Counted from the first letter of the stretch, positions 30,986-42,769 are shown. The stretch: DNA of 64,000 nucleotides from Azolla caroliniana (GCA_043228905.1 JBHGNT010000001.1:20336001-20400000), one strand, 5' to 3'. Numbers and translations are program-made. Notes: generated from the letters alone by a model not told the origin.

Positions 30986-33900
30986 TCACTTGTCGGTTAT
31001 AACCGGGTTGTCTGGATTAGTTCTCGCCAGTACCGGGACCTCTTCTTGCCGGTTATCCAGATCGGTTCCTGCCGGTGCCGGTTCCTCCTCTTGCCGGTTC
31101 TCCGGGTCGCGTGGTTCCGTGTTCCTTTGGAACGGGTTGGCTGGCATACGTCCTTTGTAAGGCTTCAGCCGGAAACCATTTGCCCATTTGCCGATGACTT
31201 CTCCCGCCAACATGCCGAGCTGGTACAACCCATTGTACTCCTTGGTTATCCAGAACGGTCCGGTCCACCGAAACCGTAATTTCCCTGGAATGTTCCCCAT
31301 TCGGGTCTGGAACAGTAGTACCGGTTTCCTGACTTCAAACTCCTTTTCATTGCCCCGCCGATGCCGGTCCACGAACGCCTTCCTTCTCCTTTGTTCCAGT
31401 TCCAACTGCAACAAATTGGCTATCCGGTTTTCCTCCAACTCCAATAATGTTTTCAGTCGAATTCGTTCGGACTCTTTTTCGCTCAAGCGTTCCTTTACCT
31501 AGATCTGTAAACTGGGGATCTGAAATTCGACCGGCATCACTGCTTCTAAGCCGAATGCCAGTCGGAACGGGGTTGTCCGAATGCTGGTCTTATATGTTAT
31601 CCGGTACGCCCAAAGTGCGCTCTGCAAGTTTTGTGTCCCAATCGGTTCGGTTCTCGCTGAGAATCTTCCGTAGAATGTTTTGCAGGGTCTTGTTCGTCGA
31701 CTCAGCTAGTCCGTTGGCTTGCGGGTAGTAGGGAGTGCTTCGTTTGTGTACTACCGCGTAAAATGACGTCAAACTTTCCACTACCTGCACGAGAAAGTGC
31801 CCTCCTTGATCGCTTATTAACTCGATCGGGCAACCATACCGACACCATATGCATTCGTACAGGAATTTCGTTGTGGAAGCAGCCGTGTTGTCCCTTAATG
31901 CCTTTGCCTCCACCCAGTTGGTACAGTAGTCGGTAGCCACTATGATATAACGATTTCCGGTTCTCATGGTCGGGGGCTTAAAGGGATCGACAAAGTCCAG
32001 TCCCCGCTTCTGAAACGGTTCCAAGGGCAGAACCGGGTGGTGCGGCATTCTGGCCTGCTCCGTTGGTTAGCCCAGTCGCTGGCACAAATCACATTCTTTG
32101 TTATACCTTACAACATCCTTTAGAGTGGTTGGCCACCACAGCCCGCTTTGCCATATCTTCCGGGCTGTTGCTTCGTCGGCATAATGCCCTCCGGCTATGC
32201 CACAGTGGGCTTCCCTGAGGATCAAATCTTTTTCGTCACTCCGCACCGTTCGTCTCTAGGGTGTCTCCGACCAGACAGAAGTGTCAGCTTTTGACCGCCA
32301 CCCGTTTCCTCTCGTCACGATCCATATTTTCCGGGGGTACTCCGGTGCTCAGGAACTGGTGCATTTCGGTTAGCCATTTGTCCTCGTCTGCCACCGTTGC
32401 ATCCGCGGCCGGCTCTGTCGTGATCCGGAACAACTTGGCGTCGGGAAACTCATCTTGTACGTCGTTGCCTGCTTCGCCGGATTCGAGCCTACTTAAGTAA
32501 TCGACTACCGCATGCTGCACCCCGGGTCGGTGGAAGATGTCAAATTCGAATTCTTGTAGTAGCAATGTCCACCGTGCGATCTTCCCGGTCAATGATGCAT
32601 TTGATACCAGGTAAAGTAATGCTGAATGGTCTACATGGAAGGAGAATTTCCTTCCGAGTAAGTAGTGTCTGTACTTTGTGACACTATATACCATACCCAA
32701 GGCCTCTCGTTCCGTTGTGGAGTAGTTCCGTTCTGCTTTTGAGAGTTTTCGGCTCGCGTAATATACCGGCCGGTACCATTTTGGCTCCGTTAGCTGTATT
32801 AGAACACTGCCGATTGCAACGTCCGACGCGTCGACAAAGACGTGAAAGCTTTTGGTCCAATCCAGCGGTTGAACTACCGGGGCTTGTGATAGCATAACCT
32901 TTAGTGCTTGGTATGCCTTTTCTTCGGTGTCCGCCCATTGGAAGGGCACCCGGTGTACGGCGGCGTGTAATGGTGTAGCACAATCCGCGAGGTGCCGTAT
33001 CATCCGGCTATGCCACCTAATTTGGCCCAGGAACCGACTTAGGGCTTTCGCGTTGCTTGGCGCCGGTGCCTCGAGGATTGCTTTTACCTTGTCTGGATCT
33101 ACCGCGATCCCTTCCTTGCTCACCACGTGTCCCAGTAGGTTGTCGTTCGCTACTCCAAAGACACATTTGGCCGGGTTCAAGCTCAGATGATATTCTCTGC
33201 ACTTTCTAAGCATAACTGCAGGTGATCGAGATGCTCCGCTTGTCGGCCGTAGACCGCAAAATCGTCGAGGAATACCTGCATAAACCCCGGAATGTACTCT
33301 CCAAATATTTCCATTATTATACGTTGGAACGTTGTTGGGGCCGTCTTTAACCCGAACATCATCACGACTACCACAAACACCCCCCATTCTGTAACGAAGG
33401 CCGTTTTCTCCTAATCGGCCGGGTGCATTCGGATCTAGGAAACTGTATACTTCATGGCCCGCCACCGCATCCAGCACCCCGTCCGTAAACGGTAGTGGGA
33501 ATGCGTCGGTTACTATTGCCGTGTTCAATTTCTGGTAATCTACGCCTACCCGGATCTTGTCGTTCTTCTTTGGAACAACCACTATCGGGCTTAGCTAGGT
33601 CGCCTGCTTTACTGGTCGGATGAACCCGACCCGGAGTAACTTGTCGATTTCCTCCTTGACCTTTGCCGCATAGTTCGGGTTCATCCAGTACCTTCGTTGG
33701 GCTATTGGTTTCGCGTCTGTACTCAGATGAATCTGGTGTTGGTACAGCTAGGGGTTCAGCCCTCGCATTTCTTCATACGACCATGCGAATACGTCCCTGA
33801 AATCCGTTAGCAGTGCCACCATTGCTTTCTTTTCCTCGTCCAAAAACTCCTTTGCCACGTTGACCGGTCTTGGCTTGTCCGTCGTACCGAGGTCCACCTC

Positions 33901-34647
33901 CTCTAGCTGGGATGCCTTCACTCTCTGGGATATTGTCATTTCTCTCTCCAATGACTCTTGTGCCTGGCGTAGTTCCCGGATCACTGCTTGATCCGGTTCG
34001 TCCGGTTCCGGCATCGTGATATATGGTTCTACCGTTGCCGTGATGTCGACCTCAAATAGCGGTACAATCCTTGGGTGTTCCTCCATGTAGCGATCGATCT
34101 CTTCATCTGGTAACCCCTCCAACATATTAATACTTTCTGCATATAATGGGGTTGCTTCTTTGCTGGCGATTGCTCGTGGTTGCGTAGCCACACGTACCTT
34201 CGTCTTCCCACGCCGGAATGTGATAATGTTCTTTTGCCAGTTTTATTTGATATATGTCGTTCGTAGCCATGGCCGTCCCAGCAGCAGAGGATAAGCTCCT
34301 TGCACGTTCGGCTGCAGCAATACGTGGCCTCCGATTGTGATGTCCAGGTCCCGGATAAGCCCGGTCGGTCGGACTGAGCTGGTATCTGCCATGCGTAACC
34401 AGAAAGGACACGGCTCCCATTCCCGGATGCCCAGGTTATCGCGTATTTGCCGGCTGATGACGTTTACTCCTAATCCTCCGTCAATGATAGTTCCATCGAT
34501 TTCCTTTCCCTTCACAATTGCTGTGATTGTCGGGCTGCTTGTGTCTACCACGGTCGGTCCTGGTGTCAGCTTTGGTTTGATGACGGTCGCATGTAGATCT
34601 ACCATGAATCGTGGTACCAACTGAAGCAGTCGTCCTATTGGCAACAC
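30986..34647 (-). pseudogene. Pol of gypsy D: protease, RT, RNase H, integrase
   Basis: Minus strand. Protease near 34490 reads TIIDGGLGVNVIS. Linker with DVFAWSYEEMRGL, RT VVPKKNDKIRVGVDYQKLN, then a frameshift; the catalytic VFLDDFAVYG is readable in another frame (33260-33300). RNase H FHVFVDASDVAIGS to VVDYLSRLESGE. Integrase zinc finger (broken), core with LDFVDPFKPPTMRTGNRYIIVATDY, ISDQGGHF and YYPQANGLAESTNK; C-terminal RWTGPFWITKEYNG. Multiple stops and frameshifts (32240-32100, 31590, 31500). Unlike E, it keeps the FLDD box. Confidence 0.88.
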
Positions 34648-36674
34648 GATCTGACACTCCTGGAGTGCTTGCCACGTCGGGTTGTCCTCCGGTTGTGTGA
34701 TTCCTTCCTCCCTTTTGCGTGTTCTGGTCTCTTATCTCCGCCACATTTTGTTCGTTGGCCTTTTTAATCCATTGCACTGCTTGCTTCCTAATTGCCTCCT
34801 GGGCTTCCCATTCAGCAGCTTTCCCTTTTGACCGAGTCGTGACTTGCTGAACGTCGGTCACTTCGGCAATAACCATATTTACTGCCGGCTGTTTTTCGTT
34901 CGTCTTGATTGGGCATTGATTACTGTAGTGCCTCTCTTTCCGGCAGTAGTAACAATACACTTTGTGGTTATTACTTGATTCTCCTTTGACTCCGGTTTGG
35001 GATGTGGGTATTACCCGACGGTTGTCTTCGGTTTCCCGGTTATCCGGTGCCGATGCTAGGTTTCTATTTCTTGCTGCTTCCCGACGTTCTTCCCTACGGA
35101 AAAATCCTCGCTTTTGATTCCGTCGGAAGTTTTGGTTCCCTTGTCGTCTGTCGTCTCTGCGTCGGTCATATTCCGGGGAGTCATCTCACTCGTACCGGTC
35201 CCTTTGGTAGTCATCTCTGTGTTTTTCGTTGCGGTCATAGTCGTCACGTCTTCGATCAGTATATCTATCGTCGCGCTCGCGTTGGTCGCGGTCGTCTCTC
35301 CGGAATCGGTCTTCGTTCGGGTCCTGATTGTTTCGTGGTTCTATGTGTCGGACCGGTGCAGCCTGTCGGTTTAGCAAGTTGTACTCGCAACGTTCCGTTG
35401 TATGTGCCCGAGAGTGGCAAATCATACACTATGTGCGCATGGTGCAGTCGACCATTGAGTGGCCCGAATTGAGACATGTCGTGCATTGCAGAGCCTGTCG
35501 GAACCTCAAATCCTCTTCCTTTGGAAGTGCCCGATGTAACATCCCCAATGACATGAATGAGCTGCTTTTGTCCATCTCTAGAACTCGATCAATGACTTGG
35601 TCCACTGTCCTGGTACGGAAGTCGAGGACTCTGCACATTGTTCTCAATGGTTCCCTTAATGCAGCCAAAAATACTTCTTTAGCTTCGTCCTCGGGAGGTG
35701 CACTTGTCAACTGGCTGTGCAAGGTCTAGAACCGGATTATAAATTGCGGCACGGTTTCGTGCTCCTCCTTCTGGGTGGTATAAAATTGCCCGACCAATTC
35801 CCTTTGTTTGACTTGTCTATGGAACAACCGAGGGAATTTTGCCTTCAGGGCATTGAAAGTGGCAAAAGCTGCATGGTAAATGCTTTGCATGCCAATGAGC
35901 GGCCGGTCCTTCTAGTGTCATGCCGAATTCGGCGACTTTGGACCGTTCGGCCTCCGGTTCTGTTAATCTTTGAGAAACATGATTGGCTTCCCATGTCTGG
36001 AGGAATGCGTAGACATGAGCCTCCGCGTCAGGATCGTCCTAATACTTTGGGTACGGATACGGCATAGTGTCGTCCAAATGAATCTCCTACTTTCTCCGCT
36101 CTTTCTCCGCGGTTAGTGTCGGTATCCGATCCTTTGATTCCTCCGCGGGTGTTGTCGGTGTCCGATCCTTTGATTTCTCCATGGGTGGTGTCGGTGTCCG
36201 ATCCTTTGATTCCTCCGTGGGTGGTGTCGGTATCCTGTCAACCTCTCTTGGCAATTGCCGGTCACCGAACTCCAAGGTTATTTCTTCCGTTGGCTCTAGT
36301 GTCGATGAGTCGTCCAACTCGTCTTCCACCGGATCGTTCGGTGTGTCGTGGCTGCTTTTATATCGGGACACAATGCTCTCGTTGTTATCCGAATCCGACT
36401 CTAGGGTTGCAAATGCTTCTGCGTCTCCATCGCCACCGGCAAGTGTCTGTAGTATTGATTTCGTCGCCTGCAGACTTGTTAGGCTACTGCCTTCGTTAGA
36501 GAATTGCAGACTCCGGAACTGCAGTGCTTCTTCTGCGACTCTCCGAAGAGTTCTGGAAAATGATCGATCCTGCCGGATTTCGTTAGCGGCTTGCTGCAAG
36601 GCTTCCCGTTGTTGCTGTCGTTCGGCGTATCGTCTCCCTCATTAGGTGATGTGGTTGCCGGTCTGTCTAGACAT
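34648..36674 (-). pseudogene. Gag of gypsy D
   Basis: Minus-strand ATG at 36674 (context GGATGTCTAGACAG) aligned with the E start; two stops follow at once. ERQQQREALQQAANEI, an acidic Pro/Thr repeat region (four units like TPTPPTEESKDR, about 42 bp each, 36105-36235), DDPDAEAHVYAFLQTWEANHV, a mid part broken by stops and frameshifts, an Arg/Asp-rich segment, and a CCHC knuckle CYYCRKERHYSNQC near 34920-34960. Equivalent to E gag. Confidence 0.82.
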
Positions 36675-36705
36675 CCATCCCCCGGTTGTTCTCTGCACTC
36701 TGCAA

Positions 36706-36720
36706 GAATCGTTGTCACCA
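36706..36720 (-). other. Primer binding site of gypsy D
   Basis: Minus-strand TGGTGACAACGATTC six bases inside the 5' LTR. The E counterpart is TGGCGACCACGATTC. I cannot assign the tRNA. Confidence 0.7.
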
Positions 36721-36726
36721 AAATAG

Positions 36727-37115
36727 TGTTGTCTTGCTGGCCGGACTAGCCCCAACACAGGTGTCCTTCCGACACTTCTCCAAAGGGGTGGTAAGGTTAG
36801 GATGTTAGAACACACGCGTAAGATAATTATTATTAGCACAGACGGTAAGGAAATATAGACAAAGATAAGCACGCAATGGATAAACTTGTATTACTTCCGT
36901 AAAGAACATTACAATTCATCAGATCCTTTTATAGGCATCCGACAAGGTTACAAAACGGTGCGCTTAGGCAACCGACATCTGAATCGGTCCAGATCTGGAT
37001 CGGTACAACTGTATCGGATCCGTCCCTCCAAATAATAATTCTACTAATAATTACTTTATATTTCTATATCCGATTCCGGCTTCCCACTTGTCCTTCCGCC
37101 TTTGCCAGGCCTACA
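36727..37115 (-). repeat. 5' LTR of gypsy D
   Basis: Minus-strand TGTAGGCCTGGCAAAGG to AAGACAACA. Homologous to the E LTR (57594-58027): shared CCTGGCAAAGG start and CCCCTTTGG-GAAGTGTC block near the end. Confidence 0.9.
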
Positions 37116-38640
37116 GTTGCTCGTAGAGGAAAACCACGTAGGTGCGTGGACGACTGCGCACGCCGATGGCAAGATACTCTACACGGAGGATGATAGGCCC
37201 CGTGGTCGTGGTGGATGAGGCGGATCGGCTCGTAATGGTGGCGGCCGAAAGGAGCAAAATGGATGGCATAATCGAGATGCCGGAAGCAATTCCGAACCCT
37301 TCGGAAGCAGGGGGAGTCATGGCGGCTTCGGAAGAAGCGCGCCGATTCGAACAGATCCGGATCCGGCAAGGCCGGCAGAGAGAATCGGCAATACTCGCAC
37401 TACACAGAAGGATCGGGAGGATCCAAAACTGGAAAGGCCGGTAAAGGGCGAGCCTTGGTGATGAAACACGAGGCTAACTCGATGGAGATGACCACTTACA
37501 AATTGGAGGACGTGTGGTACGTTGACTCTGGTGCGTCTAAACACATGACGAGCCACAAAGAGTGTTTCTCTTTCTTGGAGAAACCGGAACAACTGGGAGT
37601 TGTCGAAACCGGCGACGACATTCCTCACCCAATCGTGCATGTCAGAGAAGTCCCTTTGAGCCACGTCGGATAGAGGGGGAAGCTAATGAACGTATTACAC
37701 GTTCCGACTATCACGAAGAACCTGGTGTCAGTTAGACAGATTGTCGACCAAGGGATGTAGGTGCGGTTTACGCACCTCAGGTGCTTCATCAAGGAAGAGA
37801 GCCAAATCATTGCGCAAGGGTGCGGAGACGGGAGGATGTTTATCCTCGACACCAATGACGTCGGCACCGCTTTGTTGACCAAAGGATAGAAGATTGAATC
37901 AGATATTAATCTTTGGCACAACCGAATCGGCCACGTCAATTACCATAGGCTTCAAGACTTGCAAACGAAACAAGTTGTTTTCGGTTTGCCGAAGTTCAGT
38001 GGCCGGAAGGTCCAAGTATGTGAAGCCTGCCAACTCGGGAAACAACACCAGCTTCCATTACCCATCAAACGAAACCGGAGCGATAACAAGCTTGACCTTA
38101 TTCATTCTGACGTATGGGGACTGGCACCGAACATTAGTCATGGCGGGAGTCAATACTTCGTCTCCTTCATTGAGCGGAAGAGCAAAGTCTTTGAGTGTTT
38201 CTAGAACCTGCAGAGCCTGGTTGAACGGGAAACAGAGAGGAAGATCAAGTGCCTCCGGTCGAATGGCAGAAAGGAATATTTTTCCGGTCAATTCAACACT
38301 TATCTGCAGCAAGAAGGAATTCGGAGAGAGTTCAGTTGCAGATACACACCGGAGGAGAAAGGCATACCCAAATTCTACTGGGGTGATGTGGTTGGGACGG
38401 CCGTCTACATCCAAAACCAGATCGGTGACAAGGTGTCAACACACGAACTATATTTTGGGCGCAAGCCCAATTTGCGACACCTTTGGATTTTCGATAGCAT
38501 TGCATATGTGCATGTGCCGGATGAGAAGCGGAGGAAGTTGGATGCAAAGTCGGAGAAATGCATCCTGTTGGGTTACTCGCATGAGAAAAAGGGTTATAAG
38601 TGTTCTAACCCCCGTACGAAGTAGACCTGAGTTAGCTGGG
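37116..38640 (+). pseudogene. Copia C3/C4: gag end, protease, integrase
   Basis: Gag resumes at LLVEENHVG (37116-37140), Arg/Gly-rich tail, then protease VWYVDSGASKHM (intact DSGAS, near 37516). Pre-integrase CEACQLGKQHQLPL and integrase LDLIHSDVWG (first Asp kept). The core is damaged: about 13 residues are missing after VSFIE, the second Asp is Asn (SNGRKEYF), and the GVAERKNR block with the catalytic Glu is deleted (PEEKGIPKFYW). Stops at 37672, 37758, 37888, 38202 and 38623. Integration-dead. Confidence 0.88.
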
Positions 38641-40934
38641 ATGTTGATTTTGATGAGACAGCATCATGGTATGCCTTACCGGCTCCGATACCAGAGGATG
38701 AAGCTAGTGAGCCAGAACCGGTCCAGTTAGAAGACGAAGGGTTCGAGACTCTACATGTGAGTCCGGAATCCTTTCGGGTGAGTGGGCGAACATAGGGCCG
38801 AGTCGGGATGACCAGTCGGATGAGCAACCAGCAAGTAGTGGAGACTCTGTCGTGCTCTCCCCGCGCAAGTAACCGAGGATCGGAATACCAAACTGGCAAT
38901 GTTGAGTCGGATCGGAGCGAATCTGACTCCGGTAAGGAAGAAGGCGGATCTTCGGGAACGAAGTCCGAACCGGCCAGGAAGGTCCTCAAACTGGGTAACG
39001 ATAGATTATGCCGGTCTTCCCGCCAGAAGAACCCCGTGAACTGGTACGGGTACAATGAGTACATGGCGGCGCATCACTATGCGTACATGACCAAGGTGGT
39101 GGAAGTGCGTGAGTTGGAGAGCTACTCAGAAGCGGCAAAGGACGCAAATTGGCGTGCCGCTATGGAGGAAGAAATGTGGGCACCTGATGCCAACGATAGA
39201 TGGGACCTACTTGGCCCTCCCCGACACTATAAACCGATCGGATGTAAGTGGGTATACAAGGTAAAGTACAATGCCGACGGTTCGGTTAATGGGTACAAGG
39301 CCTAGTTAGTGGTGAAGGGATACGCGTAGACCCAGAGAATCTACTACGATGAGACTTTCGCTCCAGTAGAAGATGACGACTGTTCGTTTGGTGTTGGCGG
39401 TTGTTGCGGCAAGGGGGTGGCATCTTAACCAGATGGACGTGAAGAATGCATTTCTTCAAGGAGATTTTGAAGAAGAGGTCTTTCTGGCCCAGCCCCCCCA
39501 GTTTCCTGTCGGAGATGAACAAGTCGGCGGTATGCTGGCGAAAGAAGTCACTTTATGGCCTGAAGCAAGCCCCCCGAGCTTGGAATGGGAAGATCACGCA
39601 CCGGTTGCGTAAGATGGGGTTTTCGGCCTCCTAGTCCGACTCTTCGTTGTTCATTCGGCAAGGTCCAGATGTTTCGGTTTGCATCTTGCTGTATGTTGAT
39701 GATCTAGTCATCACCGGATCCAGACTCGATGAAATCAGCCGAGTCAAGTCTCAACTGTCGCATGCATTTGAGATGAAGGACCTAGGGGACCTTCACTATT
39801 TCCTTGGGATCAAGGTGATCCAAACCCCCGACGGGATATTGTTCTCACAAAGATATTATGTGTTGAATATGTTGTACAAGTTCGGCATTATGGAATCCAC
39901 TCCCCTAGACCGAAACCAGAAGCTTTGTCCCGACTTCGGACCGGCCTGCGATGAGAAGTGGTTCCGACAAATCGTCGGAAGCCTTATATATTTGACAATC
40001 ACTCGACCCGACATCAGTTATCCGGTAGGCGTAATCAACCAATATCTACAGAACGCCGACCGTGGAGCACCTTGTGTGCACGCATCGAATTTTGCGATAT
40101 GTGAGCAGCACGAAGAACCGGGGACTGTTATACTGGCGTGGTATAACCGAAGAGCTAGTCGGCTACACCGATGCTGACATGGCCGGGGATGCATCGGATC
40201 GCCGATCCACCTCTGGCTATATGTTTTCCTTTGGTAGCGCGGTTGTTGCGTGGAGCAGCAAAAAGCAGCCAACAATGGCCCTTTCGAGCACTGAGGCTGA
40301 ATACCGGGGCGCTACTATTGCCACTTGTGAAGCCCTTTGGCTTTGACGAATGCTGCAAGACTTGGGGGTCGAGGTGCCGACCCTGGTCCTGATCTACTGC
40401 GAGAATATCAGTAGCATGCAGCTCACCAGGAACCCCGTATTCCATGCTCGCACAAAACACATAGAAATGCACGACCACTTCGTGTGTGAGCGTGTCCTGA
40501 GCGGTGAAGTCGAGCTTCGGTATGTTCATACTGATCGGCAAGTTGCCGACATCTTCACCAAAATGCTCGGATCGGACAAGTTGCAGCACCTCACCAAAAT
40601 GCTTGGTGTTCAGCATCTCGACATGCCACACTTGAGGGGGAGAATGAGCAAAGGCATAGAAGTTGCCAATTGCGCCAGTGAGGGAAGAACCGACAGAGGG
40701 AGAGACAAGAAGAAGAAAGGAGCCGAGTCGACAAAGGAAGTTGAAAAATCCGAACAAATTGGAACAAGTGGCAACGGTGGCAGAGTCGAGAAGGACAGAG
40801 CCGACCAGAAGAAGATGGCCAAGACCCAGACATGGTCTGATGTGGTGAAGGGCCTGGAACCGGAAGACGAATTGGGAGTGACCGATTTAGACAAGAGCTG
40901 GAACGAATTGGAGACAACCGACTCGGTTCAATAG
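38641..40934 (+). pseudogene. Copia C3/C4: RT, RNase H and charged tail
   Basis: Acidic linker, SSRQKNPVNWYGYNEYM, RT start MEEEMWAPDANDRWDLL, GCKWVYKVKYNADGSVN, frameshift near 39370, [17 protein letters not shown] (39692-39703), LGDLHYFLGIKV, RNase H DRRSTSGYMFSFGSA, TKHIEMHDHF and FTKMLGSDKL. The frame continues as a tail of about 100 residues (40636-40933) rich in Lys, Glu and Asp with WSDVVKGLEPEDELG, matching tails of C1 and C5. Stops at 39303, 39328 and 39633, among others. Confidence 0.88.
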
Positions 40935-41221
40935 ACGGATTCGGAAGAACCTGATCAATTCAAGGAATCGGGGAAAGTCAACACCAACACGAAGGAATCG
41001 GCGAATCGGCAAGCTCCAAAGTCACAACAGCGAGGGAGCTAGATTGGTCCTATTGAGCAGACAAGCCGACCGAGGAGGTTGAGATGCGTAGAATCAAAAG
41101 GGTCGCGACAAACGGGACTGGACTAGACTAGGAGCGTGAGCGAGGCGGAGTGACGCCATAAGGAGTTGGCTGGAAGGACCGGCTACCATGAAAACTGACA
41201 CTAAGATCCGACCTCAAGTTG

Positions 41222-41235
41222 AGCTTGAGGGGGAG
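41222..41235 (+). other. Polypurine tract of C3/C4
   Basis: AGCTTGAGGGGGAG just before the 3' LTR TG. Same as in C1. 40935-41221 is a non-coding 3' leader of the same family with no other signal seen. Confidence 0.83.
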
Positions 41236-41733
41236 TGTTGAGCGGCAAGTTAAACCGGATCTGGATTGGCTGAATAAGCCTGAGCCGGATTAGTATCCTG
41301 AAGGATTAGCCGGATCGGTGAGCCGGTGAGCAAGCAAGCCAGTGAGCTGGGGAACTGGTTAGCTAGTGAGCAAGCAAGCCAGTGAGTTGGGGAACCGGTT
41401 AGCTGGATCCAACAGTAACCGGAAGCCTAGTAGCAGCCTAGACTACTAGGTAGTTAATGTCTCGTAGTTAGTGCCAAACACTCATGTGAGTATTGAAGTA
41501 CACCGTAGTTCTGTTAGTCCTCTTAGGACTTGTATAAATAGTGCGGTTGAGCACGTTGTATGTATAGAGTATTTTTACAGAGTAACATTTTTTTGAAATA
41601 GAACGGAGTTGTCTGCTCTCTCTCTATTTGTCTCTCCCTCTCCCTCTCCCTCTCCATCTCTGTGTTTTCTGCTGCTTCCAGAACTGTGCACTCTGTGTTT
41701 CGCATACGCTTCCGCACATGCTATTCTTTTACA
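41236..41733 (+). repeat. 3' LTR of copia C3/C4
   Basis: TGTTGAGCGGCAAGTTAA to ...CACATGCTATTCTTTTACA, 498 bp. Holds a 40-bp tandem duplication (41326-41365 and 41366-41405), TATA-like GGACTTGTATAAATAG near 41527-41542 and a TCTCCC-rich leader. Confidence 0.87.
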
Positions 41734-42769
41734 CTTTCCTCGCTCCTCCGGAAGCTGAACCTCTCTATGGCAGAGTTTGGCTCGTTATTAACGTAGGATT
41801 ACTTGTAAGTTGTGTTGGGTCTGCAGCTTAGCCGGAAGCTATTATAGCACTTCGTGGCACCTTAAAATTGGAGCCGGAATAACATCGTGAAGTTGCTGCT
41901 TCTGCGTAATTTGGGTCAGACCTCGATCCCGCTATTTAGTAGCTCATACATGAGAGTGACATGGTCATCATGCATCACAGGCGATGCATGAGCACCAAAT
42001 GGCAATCATGCATTGTATGCATGTCTTACACCCTCACATGCATCATATGCATGGGGGCATCTATATAAGAAAGAAAGGAAGGGATAAGGGGGGGTGATCA
42101 AGCTATGTATTAAATCAAGATATTAATCAGGAAAAACCCTAGTTATCTTATTGGTGATGTGTTTTGTTTATCGAAATTGAAGTCAAGGGTTCAAACCTGC
42201 AATTGGAATTTCCGTCTGACTATCTATCTATCTTAAACACTTCCTCAATTTCCGTTTCTCTCACTCTCACTCACTCACTCACTCTCTCTCTCTCTCTCTC
42301 TCAACCACATTAGAGTGTCACTTCAGCTACTACAATTTCATTTCTTCTGGTCATTCGCTCTCTCTCAGAAATTCCTGTCAAGAAGGAACCATCACGCGCA
42401 AAGACCATTTCACCGTCGTTGCCACCCGCTAAAATGTTGCGCACCACCACATCACCACCGCCTACACGTCAATCCACCACACCACACCACTGAGTCTAGG
42501 TCGAGTGCATCTTCGACAACAAAGAATGACCCAATAATAAACCTAAAAGGCCGATTCCTTACAAGAACAAGTCACGCAACTCGTCCTCCATGGTCAAAGA
42601 CCCCGGTGGTCTTGTTCGACCGACCTGCAGGTGGGGAAATCCCATCATCTCCTCCATAACCACAAGTGGATAGAGGCCCGGGACTTGTCCGCACCTGTGT
42701 GACACGCACCTCACAACTTATCGCATGTGTGACATGCGCCATGTGCCACGCGACATCGTAGGCGAGAGA
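41734..42769. other. Unassigned DNA between copia elements
   Basis: No protein family recognised. A 114-codon plus-strand ORF (42315-42659, His/Pro/Ser-rich) has no known motif and probably is chance. The stretch has a CATGCAT-rich promoter-like segment, TC repeats at 42240-42302 and a CA/TG-rich segment (42700-42760). It could be host intergenic DNA or a decayed LTR. Confidence 0.45.
41969..42070 (+). promoter_or_regulatory. Three CATGCAT/ATGCATG dyads upstream of a TATA box
   Basis: CATGCAT at 41969, 42007 and 42037, each followed 3-8 bp later by ATGCATG (41984, 42017, 42047), then CTATATAAG near 42060-42068. RY (CATGCA) motifs are known targets of B3-domain factors in plants. Whether this drives a host gene or an old LTR is not clear. 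Confidence 0.5.

Larger units (their letters stand above)
16016..37115 (-). mobile_element. Tat-like gypsy retrotransposon D (minus strand)
   Basis: Direct LTRs 36727-37115 (5') and 16016-16393 (3'), differing at roughly 4-5 percent of sites by hand count, target duplication GTTGT/GTTGC. Minus-strand order: primer site, gag, protease, RT, RNase H, integrase, spacer, ORF3. It is split by A in the ORF3 tail; without A it is about 10 kb. Same family as E (protein and LTR similarity) and G. Coding frames are broken. Confidence 0.9.
15025..41733 (+). mobile_element. Copia retrotransposon C3/C4 (outermost element of the nest)
   Basis: One copia element split by gypsy D. The left part (15025-16015) has 5' LTR, primer site and most of gag; the right part (37116-41733) resumes in gag at LVEENH and runs through pol to the 3' LTR. 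The junction is certain because gag reads ...FFELQSML / LVEENHVG across D, flanked by GTTGT and GTTGC. LTRs are of the same family but 330 and 498 bp long. Without insertions the element is about 5.6 kb. No target duplication is visible at its own ends (CGGTA versus CTTTC). Confidence 0.85.

Noticed and set aside
41734-41860. Continuation of C2 after C3/C4
   Set aside because: Searched for the RT motif expected after NADGxVHR; the sequence after 41733 does not encode copia RT in any frame.
42100-42210. Another antisense tRNA-like module (GGTTCAAACCTGC near 42190)
   Set aside because: A B-box-like core exists but no A-box at 43-44 nt on the matching strand.
42315-42659. 114-codon plus-strand ORF as a possible host gene
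   Set aside because: His/Pro/Ser-rich, no motif, no homologue recognised, no splice or codon evidence; reported only as part of unassigned DNA.
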